Part shown: in pieces, positions 1 through 7,692 of the stretch
Position numbering within the stretch: position 1 is the first letter of the stretch
How the letters are laid out: every line of letters starts with the position of its first letter
Assembly (NCBI RefSeq): GCF_000504285.1
Contig: NZ_KI632511.1
Location: forward strand, 5,019,372-5,083,371
Direction of reading: 5' to 3'
DNA: 64,000 nt
Source of the DNA: Actinospica robiniae DSM 44927
GTDB taxonomy: Bacteria > Actinomycetota > Actinomycetes > Streptomycetales > Catenulisporaceae
Position numbers and translations under genes: made by a program
Notes under the pieces: generated by a model
Database searches by the model: none
Told to the model about the DNA's origin: nothing
What the model saw: only the letters and a program-made list of their open reading frames with translations

Positions 1-597
1 TGCTCGCTGGACGAGCAGGGCCGGGCGCGGCTGGAGCACAAGCCGGTCCCAGCGCTCCGGCGCGACCTGCTCGAGCTGTTCGAGGTCTCGGAGCTGAAGA
101 AGTACATGACCGACGAGGAGCTCGTCGGGCTGCCCGGCGCGGAGCCGGCCGAGGACAAGGTCGAGGACAAGGTCGAGACCGAGGCCGTCGAGGCCGAAGC
201 CGAAGTGGTCGAGGCCGAGCCTGAGGCTGAGGTCGAAGTCGAGACCGAGACCGAAGCCGACACCGAGACCGAGACCGAAGCCGAGACCCAGACCGAGACC
301 GAGACCGAGACCGAAGCCGAGACCCAGACCGAGACCGAGACCGAGACCCAGACCGAGACCGAGACCGAGACCGAAGCCGAGACCCAGACCCAGACCGAGA
401 CCGAGGCTGAGGCTGAGGCTGAGGCTGAGGCTGAGGCTGAGGCTGAGGCTGAGGCTGAGGCTGAGGCTGAGGCTGAGGCTGAGGCTGAAGTCGAGGCCGA
501 GGCCGGCCAATCCGCGCAGATCCCGGCCCAGGCGGAGGCCGACGCCACCGAGTCGGCGCAGGACGTGTCCGCCGACGGCGAGGAAGGTGCGAAGTGA
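1..597 (+). CDS. sdhA: Succinate dehydrogenase/fumarate reductase flavoprotein subunit, C-terminal part, with acidic repeat tail (5' end outside window)
   Basis: The frame is open from the first base and ends in TGA at 595-597. The first 45 or so residues (ending ...ELKKYMTDEELVGL) look like the C-terminus of the actinobacterial flavoprotein subunit, which oxidises succinate with FAD at the membrane. The assignment also rests on the iron-sulfur subunit gene starting inside the stop codon. After about residue 48 comes a tail of roughly 150 residues that is almost only Glu, Ala, Thr and Val: first Glu-Thr/Glu-Ala hexamer-coded repeats (about 241-402), then fourteen exact GAGGCT units (403-486) coding (EA)14. 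Such a tail is not part of the family as I know it. The catalytic domains are outside the window, so which member of the family this is stays inferred. Confidence 0.8.
   Translation, partial: CSLDEQGRARLEHKPVPALRRDLLELFEVSELKKYMTDEELVGLPGAEPAEDKVEDKVETEAVEAEAEVVEAEPEAEVEVETETEADTETETEAETQTETETETEAETQTETETETQTETETETEAETQTQTETEAEAEAEAEAEAEAEAEAEAEAEAEAEAEVEAEAGQSAQIPAQAEADATESAQDVSADGEEGAK
241..486 (+). repeat. In-frame hexanucleotide repeats inside the sdhA tail
   Basis: From 241 to 402 the sequence is built mainly from GAGACC, GAAGCC and GACCCAG-type units coding Glu-Thr, Glu-Ala and Thr-Gln. From 403 to 486 it is fourteen perfect tandem copies of GAGGCT. The unit length is a multiple of three, so gain or loss of copies changes tail length but never the reading frame. 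Confidence 0.95.
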
Positions 598-1343
598 GCT
601 ACAAGGCCAAGTTCAAGGTCTGGCGCGGCGACGCCGGGGCGGGCTCGCTGGAGGACTACGCGGTGGAGGTGAACGAGGGCGAAGTCGTCCTCGACATCAT
701 CCACCGGCTGCAGGCGACGCAGGCGCCGGACATGGCGGTGCGCTGGAACTGCAAGGCGGGCAAGTGCGGTTCCTGCTCGGCCGAGGTCAACGGCGTCCCG
801 CGGCTGATGTGCATGACGCGGATGTCCACCTTCACCGAGGAGGAGACCGTCACGGTCACTCCGCTGCGCACCTTCCCGGTCATAAGGGACCTGGTGACGG
901 ACGTCTCGTTCAACTACACCAAGGCTCGCGAGGTCGCCGCGTTCGAGCCGCCGGCGGATCTGAAGCCCGGCGAGTACCGGATGCAGCAGGTCGACGTCGA
1001 CCGCTCGCAGGAGTTCCGCAAGTGCATCGAGTGCTTCCTGTGCCAGAACACGTGCCACGCCGTGCGTGACCACGAGGACAACAAGGAGCACTTCGCCGGA
1101 CCGCGCTTCCTGATGCGCGTCGCCGAGCTCGACATGCACCCGCTCGACGGCCGGGAGCGCCGCAACGAGGCGCAGGAGGACCACGGCCTCGGCTTCTGCA
1201 ACATCACCAAGTGCTGCACCGAGGTCTGCCCCGAGCACATCAAGATCACCGACAACGCCCTGATCCCGATGAAGGAGCGCGTGGCCGACCGCAAGTACGA
1301 CCCGCTGGTCTGGCTCGGCAACAAGATCGCCCGCCGGAAGTAG
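594..1343 (+). CDS. sdhB: Succinate dehydrogenase/fumarate reductase iron-sulfur subunit
   Basis: This 249-residue protein carries electrons from the flavoprotein to the membrane anchor. Three cluster motifs are intact: a plant-type [2Fe-2S] site with C53, C58, C61 and C73; a C-x2-C-x2-C-x3-C site at C144, C147, C150 and C154; and a third set at C202, C208 and C212 (FCNITKCCTEVCPEH). The GTG start at 594 overlaps the sdhA stop (GTGA), preceded by GAGGAAGG, so translation is probably coupled. A strong terminator follows at 1379. The short length and cysteine spacing fit the fumarate-reductase-like class common in actinomycetes. No cytochrome b anchor gene follows, so it must lie upstream of the window. 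Confidence 0.95.
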   Translation: MSYKAKFKVWRGDAGAGSLEDYAVEVNEGEVVLDIIHRLQATQAPDMAVRWNCKAGKCGSCSAEVNGVPRLMCMTRMSTFTEEETVTVTPLRTFPVIRDLVTDVSFNYTKAREVAAFEPPADLKPGEYRMQQVDVDRSQEFRKCIECFLCQNTCHAVRDHEDNKEHFAGPRFLMRVAELDMHPLDGRERRNEAQEDHGLGFCNITKCCTEVCPEHIKITDNALIPMKERVADRKYDPLVWLGNKIARRK

Positions 1344-1378
1344 CGGCGTCGATCGCAGCCTTCTGCAGGTTCCGCCCC

Positions 1379-1416
1379 GGTGGCCCGCCGTTCTCGGCGG
1401 GCCACCGCTGTTTTTT
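1379..1416 (+). terminator. Rho-independent terminator after sdhB
   Basis: A perfect 12-bp stem (GGTGGCCCGCCG at 1379-1390, CGGCGGGCCACC at 1395-1406) with loop TTCT is followed by GCTG and six T residues. It closes the sdhAB operon. Confidence 0.93.
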
Positions 1417-1546
1417 CCGCCGTTTTCTTCCCACCATCACCCCGGCTCCTTCGCGTCCGGCTGCTGAGACGCCGCCGGTCGTGGCAGGATGGCACCCATT
1501 ACGCCGGTGATCAGCCACCGCGAGGACGCGTCGAAGGAGCCGTGCC

Positions 1547-4072
1547 ATGCCGGGGAAGAATCTGACCAGGGATGAGGCGCGGCGGCGGGCCGAACTGCTG
1601 GAGGTGGAGTCCTACCGGGTCTCCCTGGACCTGGGCAACGCGGCCGACCTGTCCGCGCCCACGTTCACCTCCACCAGCACGATCCGCTTCTCCTGCACCG
1701 AGCCCGGCGCCTCCACCTTCCTCGATCTGATCGCGCCCTCGGTGCGCTCGATCACGCTCAACGGCCACGAGCTCGCGCCGGCCGAGGCCTTCGCGGACAG
1801 CCGGGTGCAGCTGCCGCGGTTGCAGGCCTCGAACGAGGTCACGGTCGTGGCCGACTGCGCGTACAGCCGCACCGGCGAGGGGCTGCACCGCTTCCAGGAC
1901 CCGGCCGACCAGCTCGTCTACCTCTACACCCAGTTCGAGCCGGCCGACGCGCGGCGGCTCTACGCGAACTTCGAGCAGCCGGATCTCAAGGCATCCTTCA
2001 CTTTCGACGTCAAGGTGCCGGCCGGCTGGTACATCTCCGGGAACGCCGCGCCGGCGCGGCGGGCGCCGGTGCGCGACGGCGTCGCGCACTGGACCTTCGC
2101 GCCCACCGCGCGCATCTCCACCTACCTCACCGCGGTCGTGGCCGGGCCGTACCACGTGGCCAGCGACGAGTACACCTACCTGCTGCCGGACGGCACGACC
2201 CTGCTGATCCCGCTCAACGCGCTGTGCCGGGCCTCGCTCTCCGAGGACTTCGACCACGAGGCGATCTTCGAGGTGACCAAGCGCGGGCTGGACTTCTTCC
2301 ACGACGCCTTCGCCTACCCGTACCCCTTCGGCAAGTACGACCAGGCGTTCGTGCCCGAATACAACCTCGGCGCGATGGAGAACCCGGGCTGCGTGACCTT
2401 CACCGAGGAGTTCGTCTTCCGCTCCAAGCAGATCGACGCCATGTACGAGGCGCGCGCGACCACGATCCTGCACGAGATGGCGCACATGTGGTTCGGCGAT
2501 CTGGTCACCATGAAGTGGTGGGACGATCTGTGGCTCAAGGAGTCCTTCGCCGACTACATGGGCACCTACAGCCTGGTGTCGGCGACGGGCTGGACCGACG
2601 GCTGGGTCAGCTTCGCCAACCGGCGCAAGGCCTGGGCCTACCGGGCGGACCAGATGCCCACCACCCACCCGATCGTGGCGACCATCGACGACCTCGAAGA
2701 CGCCAAGCTCAACTTCGACGGGATCACCTACGCCAAGGGCGCCTCGGTGCTCAAGCAGCTGGCCGCGTACGTGGGCGTCGAGCCCTTCCTCGAGGGCGCC
2801 CGGCACTACTTCCGGCAGCACGCCTACGGCAACACCACGCTGCGGGACCTGCTCGCGGCGCTCGAGGAGACCTCCGGCCGGGATCTGTCCGCGTGGTCGA
2901 AGGCGTGGCTGGAGACGAGCGGTCTCAATACCCTGGGTATCGACGAGCCGGGCGAGACGATCGTGCAGGGCGACGGCCGGCCCCGGCCGCATCGGATCGG
3001 CGTCGGCGGCTACCGCTTCCACGAGGCCTCCGGCCGGGTGCTGCGCGAGCAGCGGGTGGAGCTCGACGTCACCGAGGAGCGCACGCCGCTGCCGGCCGAG
3101 GTCGCCGACGCCCAGTTCGTGCTGGTCAACGACGAGGACCTGACGTACTGCAAGCTCACCCTGAACCCCGGCCAGCTCGCCTTCGCGTACGAGTACCTGA
3201 GCTCCTTCAGCGACCCGATGCCGCGCTCGCTGCTGTGGTCGGCGCTGTGGAACATGACCCGGGACGGGCTGCTGCCCGGCAACCGGTTCCTGGATTTCCT
3301 GGACCTGCACGCGGCCGCCGAGTCGAAGATCGGCGTGCTGGAGAACCTGCTCGGCCAGGCCTCTTACGTGATCGACCACTACCTGTCCCTGCAGGACCGG
3401 GCCGCGCGCCGGGAGCCGGTGGCGGCGATGGCGCTGCGGGAGCTGCGCGCGGCCCCGGCGGGCTCGGACCACCAGCTGGCCTGGGCCCGGTTCTTCGCCG
3501 GGCACGCCTGCCGGCCGGAGGACTTCGAGCTGCTCGAGGCGCTGCTCGCGGGCCGCGGCGAGATCGCCGGCCTGGCCGTGGACGCGGATCTGCGCTGGCG
3601 GTTCGTGATCGCGCTGGCCGGGGCCGGCCGGGCCGGGGGCGACCGGATCGAGGCCGAGCTGGAGCGGGACCGCACCGCCTCCGGGCACCGCCACCACGCC
3701 GAGGCGCTGGCCGCGCGGCCGACGCCGGAGGCCAAGGCGGAGGTCTGGGAGTTCTTCGAGGGCGGGCGCGACTGGCCCAAGGACCTGCTGCGCGCGGTGT
3801 TCTCCGGGTTCGCCCGGGCCGACCAGCTGCCGCTGATCGCGCCCTACACCGAGCGGTACTTCTCCGCGCTGGACCGGATCTGGGCCGAGCGCACCATCGA
3901 GAACGCCTCGACCCTGGTCCGCGCGGCGTTCCCGGAGCTGATCGTGGACGAGGCGACCCTGGCCCGGGCCGACGCCTGGCTGGCCGAGCCCGGGCACGCC
4001 CCGGCGCTGCGGCGGCTGGTGTCCGAGGCGCGGGACGACCTCGCCCGGGCGCTGCGTGCTCGCGCTGCGTGA
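1547..4072 (+). CDS. pepN: Aminopeptidase N (M1 family zinc metallopeptidase)
   Basis: The 841-residue protein removes N-terminal residues from peptides in the cytoplasm. The substrate-anchoring GAMEN motif is at residues 275-279. The zinc site HEMAH is at 309-313, with the third ligand E332 exactly 18 residues further on, so the active site is complete. The C-terminal half is the helical ERAP1-like domain usual in this family, and the length equals that of Streptomyces PepN. ATG 1547 has an AAGGAG about 10 bases upstream. No signal peptide is visible. The upstream terminator and the 140-base downstream gap suggest it is transcribed alone. Confidence 0.95.
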   Translation: MPGKNLTRDEARRRAELLEVESYRVSLDLGNAADLSAPTFTSTSTIRFSCTEPGASTFLDLIAPSVRSITLNGHELAPAEAFADSRVQLPRLQASNEVTVVADCAYSRTGEGLHRFQDPADQLVYLYTQFEPADARRLYANFEQPDLKASFTFDVKVPAGWYISGNAAPARRAPVRDGVAHWTFAPTARISTYLTAVVAGPYHVASDEYTYLLPDGTTLLIPLNALCRASLSEDFDHEAIFEVTKRGLDFFHDAFAYPYPFGKYDQAFVPEYNLGAMENPGCVTFTEEFVFRSKQIDAMYEARATTILHEMAHMWFGDLVTMKWWDDLWLKESFADYMGTYSLVSATGWTDGWVSFANRRKAWAYRADQMPTTHPIVATIDDLEDAKLNFDGITYAKGASVLKQLAAYVGVEPFLEGARHYFRQHAYGNTTLRDLLAALEETSGRDLSAWSKAWLETSGLNTLGIDEPGETIVQGDGRPRPHRIGVGGYRFHEASGRVLREQRVELDVTEERTPLPAEVADAQFVLVNDEDLTYCKLTLNPGQLAFAYEYLSSFSDPMPRSLLWSALWNMTRDGLLPGNRFLDFLDLHAAAESKIGVLENLLGQASYVIDHYLSLQDRAARREPVAAMALRELRAAPAGSDHQLAWARFFAGHACRPEDFELLEALLAGRGEIAGLAVDADLRWRFVIALAGAGRAGGDRIEAELERDRTASGHRHHAEALAARPTPEAKAEVWEFFEGGRDWPKDLLRAVFSGFARADQLPLIAPYTERYFSALDRIWAERTIENASTLVRAAFPELIVDEATLARADAWLAEPGHAPALRRLVSEARDDLARALRARAA

Positions 4073-4095
4073 CCGCTTTTCCGGCCGCCCCCACT

Positions 4096-4135
4096 GTAAC
4101 CAGCGTCACAGCAGCGTGCGAAACGAGACGGAAAC
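4096..4135 (+). promoter_or_regulatory. Candidate GlnR-like direct repeats upstream of the nucleobase permease
   Basis: Two GAAAC motifs (4120-4124 and 4131-4135) are spaced 11 bp apart, preceded by GTAAC (4096) and GTCAC (4105). GlnR sites in actinomycetes are built from GTnAC and GAAAC half-sites with 6-bp spacing. Here only the GAAAC pair is correctly spaced, so this is a weak candidate. Confidence 0.3.
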
Positions 4136-4215
4136 AAAAGCACAATCCAGCGTTAACGCCGTCCCTTTACGTTGCGCGCATCCCATCCCGGCTTCCGGCA
4201 GAAGGACTGCAGACC

Positions 4216-5661
4216 ATGGCGGGCACCGAAGCGGCACCGATCCCCCTATCCGAGGTACGCGAAGGCGACTACGGCACGAAGGTGGCGGCCGTCGAACCGG
4301 GCGGCGCCGAGTTCATCCCGCTGGCGGAGCGGCACGGGCGTCCGCTGAACCTGTTCTGGACCTGGACCTCGCCGAACTTCGAGTTCGCCACGGTCTTCGT
4401 CGGCGTGCTGCCGATGTTCTTCGGTGAGACCTTCCTGCAGGCCGCGCTCGCCATCGTGCTCGGCACCGGGCTCGGCGCGTTCTCCCTGGGCGTGCTCTCC
4501 GCCCGCGGCCCGCGCCACGGCGTGCCGCAGATGATCCTGTCCCGAATATCCTTCGGCCGCTTCGGCAACATCCTGCCCGCGGGTATCAATGCCCTGGTCG
4601 CCGGAGTGGGCTGGTTCGCGGTCAACTCGGTCAGCGGCACCCTGGCCCTGTCCGCGCTGACCGGCTGGCACGAGGTGCCCTGCCTGCTGCTGATCACGGT
4701 GGCGCAGATCGCCATCGCGTTCTTCGGGCACAACCTGGTGCACGCGTTCGAGCGGCTCGCCTTCCCGCTGCTGGCGCTGGTCTTCGTGGTCGTCTCGGTG
4801 ATCCTGCTCGGCGAGAGCCACCCGTCCGCGCTCAACGGCGGGGGCGGCGGCATCGGCGGCTTCCTGCTCACCCTCGGCGCCACCTTCGGCTACGCCGCGG
4901 GCTGGAACCCCTACGCCGCCGACTACACCCGCTACCTGAAGCAGAACGAGAACAGCCGCTCGGTCGCGGTGTGGGCCGGGCTCGGCGTGTTCGTCTCCTG
5001 CGTCCTGCTGGAGCTCGCCGGCACCGCCGCCGCCACCCTCGTGGTGCCGGACGGGGTGTGGGACACCGACCCGACGGCCGGGTTCATCTACCACATCACG
5101 CCCTGGCTCGGCGACGTCACCCTGGTCTGCATCGCCATCGGCGCGGTGTGCGCCAACGCGCTCAACGTCTACTCCGGCTCGATGTCCTTCATGGCGCTGG
5201 GCATCAAGATTCCGCTCACCGCTCGGCGGGCCCTGGTCGCCGTGGTCTTCGGCGTCGCCGGCTTCCTGCTGGCCTGGTCCGGCCTGAGCGACGCGGGCAG
5301 CAAGTACAACAACTTCCTGCTGGTGATCGCGTACTGGATCGGCCCGTGGCTGGGCGTGTTCTTCACCGACCAGTTCCTGCGCCGGGGCCGGGACGTGGAG
5401 CAGCTGATGCACGGCCGCCGGCACAACCCGATCGCGGGCGTGGTGGCGATGGCCGCGGCGATGGCGATCTCGATCCCGTTGTTCTCCAACCAGACCGACT
5501 TCACCGGCTGGCTGGCGCACCGCCACCCGGCGCTGGGCGACCTCACCTTCGAGGTCGGCTTCGTCCTGGCCGCCCTGTTCTACTGGCTGCTGTTCACGAT
5601 CCTGCCGCGTTCGCTCGGGCAGGGCGACGCCTCGACGTCCGAGTCCGCGACTCTCGCATAG
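4216..5661 (+). CDS. NCS1-family cytosine/purine permease
   Basis: This 481-residue integral membrane protein has about 12 hydrophobic segments. A soluble N-terminus of about 45 residues leads into an NFEFATVFVG-type first helix, as in cytosine/purine/allantoin permeases (NCS1, CodB-like). Other family-like stretches are LGATFGYAAGWNPYAADYTRYL and SKYNNFLLVIAYWIGPWLGVF. These transporters take up nucleobases or related N-heterocycles with a cation. ATG 4216 follows GAAGGAC by about 9 bases. The same frame stays open back into pepN DNA, but there it has no coding character. The exact substrate cannot be read from the sequence. A bidirectional terminator follows. Confidence 0.9.
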   Translation: MAGTEAAPIPLSEVREGDYGTKVAAVEPGGAEFIPLAERHGRPLNLFWTWTSPNFEFATVFVGVLPMFFGETFLQAALAIVLGTGLGAFSLGVLSARGPRHGVPQMILSRISFGRFGNILPAGINALVAGVGWFAVNSVSGTLALSALTGWHEVPCLLLITVAQIAIAFFGHNLVHAFERLAFPLLALVFVVVSVILLGESHPSALNGGGGGIGGFLLTLGATFGYAAGWNPYAADYTRYLKQNENSRSVAVWAGLGVFVSCVLLELAGTAAATLVVPDGVWDTDPTAGFIYHITPWLGDVTLVCIAIGAVCANALNVYSGSMSFMALGIKIPLTARRALVAVVFGVAGFLLAWSGLSDAGSKYNNFLLVIAYWIGPWLGVFFTDQFLRRGRDVEQLMHGRRHNPIAGVVAMAAAMAISIPLFSNQTDFTGWLAHRHPALGDLTFEVGFVLAALFYWLLFTILPRSLGQGDASTSESATLA

Positions 5662-5700
5662 GCGATTCGCGGATCTTCGGCACAGGTACAGGCACAGCGA

Positions 5701-5748
5701 AAAAGCAGCGAGCCGCGCCGACACACGATGTGTCGGCGCGGCTCGCTG
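5701..5748 (-). terminator. Terminator between the permease and the divergent-side unknown gene
   Basis: A perfect 19-bp stem (5708-5726 with 5730-5748, loop CGA) lies between two convergent genes. On the minus strand it is followed by GC and five T residues (5705-5701), so it is a canonical terminator for the gene at 5790-6563. It probably also stops permease transcripts from the other side. Confidence 0.9.
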
Positions 5749-5789
5749 TCTTGCTCGGCTTCGCCCGGCTCGGCTGCGACGCTGCCGGG

Positions 5790-6563
5790 CTACAACTCGT
5801 CCGGGTAACCCTCCTTGCCCACGATTCCGCGGTGGTCGTACGGGCGGTCCCGCTCGTCCGTGGCGGCGCCCACGCCGTGCTCGAAGCCGACCGTCTGCCC
5901 GAAGTACACGCGCGTCTGCGGGCTGGCCTGGCGCAGCCGCCGGACCAGGGCGTGCATCGCCGCGTTGCGCTCGCCGCTGCGGCGCGTGGTCCGATTGAGC
6001 CAGGCCGGGAAGGTCACCACGTTGCCGACGTCGTGCGCGGCGGCCGTGGCGGCGCGCCTGGCCTTGGACTCCGGCTCGCCGCGTGGCCAGCGATCGCCGA
6101 GGCGCAGGTCTGCGCCCTCCCTGGCCCCTAGGACGGTCAGCCGGTGCTCGCTGCCGTCATGGGTCACCACGGTCAGCCGCCCGGCTCGCGCCCACACCTG
6201 CGCCTGCAGCGGGATCAGCGGGAACTCGCCCTCCTCGGTGCACATCCGCAGCGGCTCGTCGCCCGGGACGACGCTGAGCGCGACCACGTGGTGCTCGAGC
6301 ACGGCCGGGGTGCCGTGGTCGGCGGCGATGCCGGAGTCGGGATCGTGCGGAGTCCGCTCCATGGCGACCGCCGTGGCCGGAGCCCTCTTCGCCGCCGAAC
6401 GCCGCGCGGCCGGCCGCATCCTGTCCGCGACAGCCGTCGCGGACGCCCGCCTGGGCCGCGGGTGGACCGGATCGGGTTCGGGGGCCGTCTGCGACCCGGA
6501 ACCCCGGCGCGACCAGCGGTGCTTGCCCCGATGAGCCTCGTCGTTGCGGTGGACGGAGGTCAT
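5790..6563 (-). CDS. Hypothetical protein with basic, low-complexity N-terminus
   Basis: I do not recognise this 257-residue protein. The first 70 residues are rich in Arg, Ala, Pro and Ser and probably disordered. The rest is mixed and looks folded (for example AVLEHHVVALSVVPGDEPL and AWLNRTTRRSGERNAAMHAL), without membrane segments. ATG 6563 is chosen because GAGGAGG lies 10 bases upstream, and a strong minus-strand terminator follows the stop. An internal ATG at about residue 68 could be an alternative start giving just the folded part. It is divergent from the sucrase/ferredoxin-like gene, with 126 bases between the starts. A long open frame on the other strand is taken to be a shadow. 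Confidence 0.6.
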   Translation of the reverse strand: MTSVHRNDEAHRGKHRWSRRGSGSQTAPEPDPVHPRPRRASATAVADRMRPAARRSAAKRAPATAVAMERTPHDPDSGIAADHGTPAVLEHHVVALSVVPGDEPLRMCTEEGEFPLIPLQAQVWARAGRLTVVTHDGSEHRLTVLGAREGADLRLGDRWPRGEPESKARRAATAAAHDVGNVVTFPAWLNRTTRRSGERNAAMHALVRRLRQASPQTRVYFGQTVGFEHGVGAATDERDRPYDHRGIVGKEGYPDEL

Positions 6564-6689
6564 GAGCGATCGCCTCCTCGTTCATCCCCCGGATGAAACA
6601 GGTGATATGTCCATCATGCCCGTTTCCAACCCGTTTGCTACCTGGGAACGGTCCGCGACTACGGCCGCCGAGCCCCGTAGGCTGAAGTC

Positions 6690-7655
6690 ATGCCGCTGAG
6701 CCACGCCGCCGCGCCAGACCACGACTCCTGCAGCGCCTCCTCCGCCCGGCTCGAGGAGCCGCTGGCCGGCAGCGCCCCGGTGGCCCCGCGCTGGCTCGCC
6801 GTGGAGCAGCCGGGGCCGTGGGGCCCGCGCGCGCTGACCTCCTCGCACTTCCCGCCCGAGCTCGGCCACGAGCTGACCCGGAAGGCCGAGGCGGCCGGGG
6901 TCCGGATCGCGCTGATCCGCCGTCCGGGCCAACACGCCGAGCACGATCCGGACGCGCCGCGCCAGGTCTTCTTCGCCGACACGCGCCTCGAGCGCACGCT
7001 GCTGTGGTCCTGGGCCACGAACGATCCGTACACCTTGCTGGACCTGGACTTCGACGTGCCCGGCAAGCCGCTGCACGAGGGCGGCCCGCTCCTGCTGGTG
7101 TGCACGAACGGCAAGCGGGACACCTGCTGCGCGGTGGCGGGACGCGCGCTGGCGAACTGGCTGGCCGCGGACGCGCGCACGCCCGCCGAGGACGTCTGGG
7201 AGACCGACCACCTCGGCGGCCACCGCTTCGCCCCGACCGCGCTGCTCCTGCCCACCGGATACGTCTACGGCCGGCTGAGCGATCCGGTCGAGGGGCGGGA
7301 GCTGCTGAGGAAGGCGGCCGCCGGCAAGGTCGTCACCCGCCACTGCCGGGGCCGTTCCACCTGGTCACGCCCCGGACAGGCGGCCGAGTTGGCCCTGCGC
7401 GAGGAACTGCAGGAGTTCGGCCCCAACCTCGTCAGCGTGGTCGGCGAATCGCGGTTGGCCGGCCAGGAAGCCGCAACGGGCGGCCAGGCCGTGCACCACT
7501 ACGAAGTCCTGCTCCGCGTCCGCAACGACGGCTACCGTGCCGTGCTCAGCGAGGCAGCGGCCGCCGAGCCGCGCCCGGAGTCGTGCGGCAAGGCCTTCGG
7601 CGCGCCGCTGGAGTTGCGGCTGGTCAGTTTGGACAAGCTCGAGACGCTGGCGTGA
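6690..7655 (+). CDS. Sucrase/ferredoxin-like family protein (thioredoxin-like [2Fe-2S] fold)
   Basis: The 321-residue protein matches the sucrase/ferredoxin-like family (PF06999 type), named after plant proteins and common but uncharacterised in actinomycetes. The diagnostic stretch CTNGKRDTCC supplies C138, C146 and C147. The later HLGGH motif supplies H174 and H178, followed by RFAPTALLLPTGYVYGRL. These residues could hold an iron-sulfur cluster in a thioredoxin-like fold. The C-terminal 100 residues are variable. The start at 6690 lies 126 bases from the divergent gene. No partner gene indicates a pathway. Redox function is inferred from the family only. Confidence 0.85.
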   Translation: MPLSHAAAPDHDSCSASSARLEEPLAGSAPVAPRWLAVEQPGPWGPRALTSSHFPPELGHELTRKAEAAGVRIALIRRPGQHAEHDPDAPRQVFFADTRLERTLLWSWATNDPYTLLDLDFDVPGKPLHEGGPLLLVCTNGKRDTCCAVAGRALANWLAADARTPAEDVWETDHLGGHRFAPTALLLPTGYVYGRLSDPVEGRELLRKAAAGKVVTRHCRGRSTWSRPGQAAELALREELQEFGPNLVSVVGESRLAGQEAATGGQAVHHYEVLLRVRNDGYRAVLSEAAAAEPRPESCGKAFGAPLELRLVSLDKLETLA

Positions 7656-7692
7656 GCCGGCTTCCGGACGTCTTCAGCCGCTCGGGCGAGTC

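Noticed and set aside
241-486. CRISPR-like or satellite array
   Set aside because: The repeats are contiguous hexamers inside a coding frame, without spacers.
1511-3997. 828-codon open frame antisense to pepN
   Set aside because: Typical high-GC antisense shadow; pepN has complete catalytic motifs on the other strand.
2224-4215. Long open frame running from inside pepN into the permease gene
   Set aside because: Within pepN it is an out-of-frame shadow with Arg/Gly/Pro-rich nonsense; the permease starts at ATG 4216 behind its own Shine-Dalgarno.
5815-6534. Plus-strand 239-codon frame opposite the unknown gene at 5790-6563
   Set aside because: The minus-strand frame has a strong Shine-Dalgarno and a T-tract terminator; the plus-strand product is Ser/Arg/Pro-rich without these signals.
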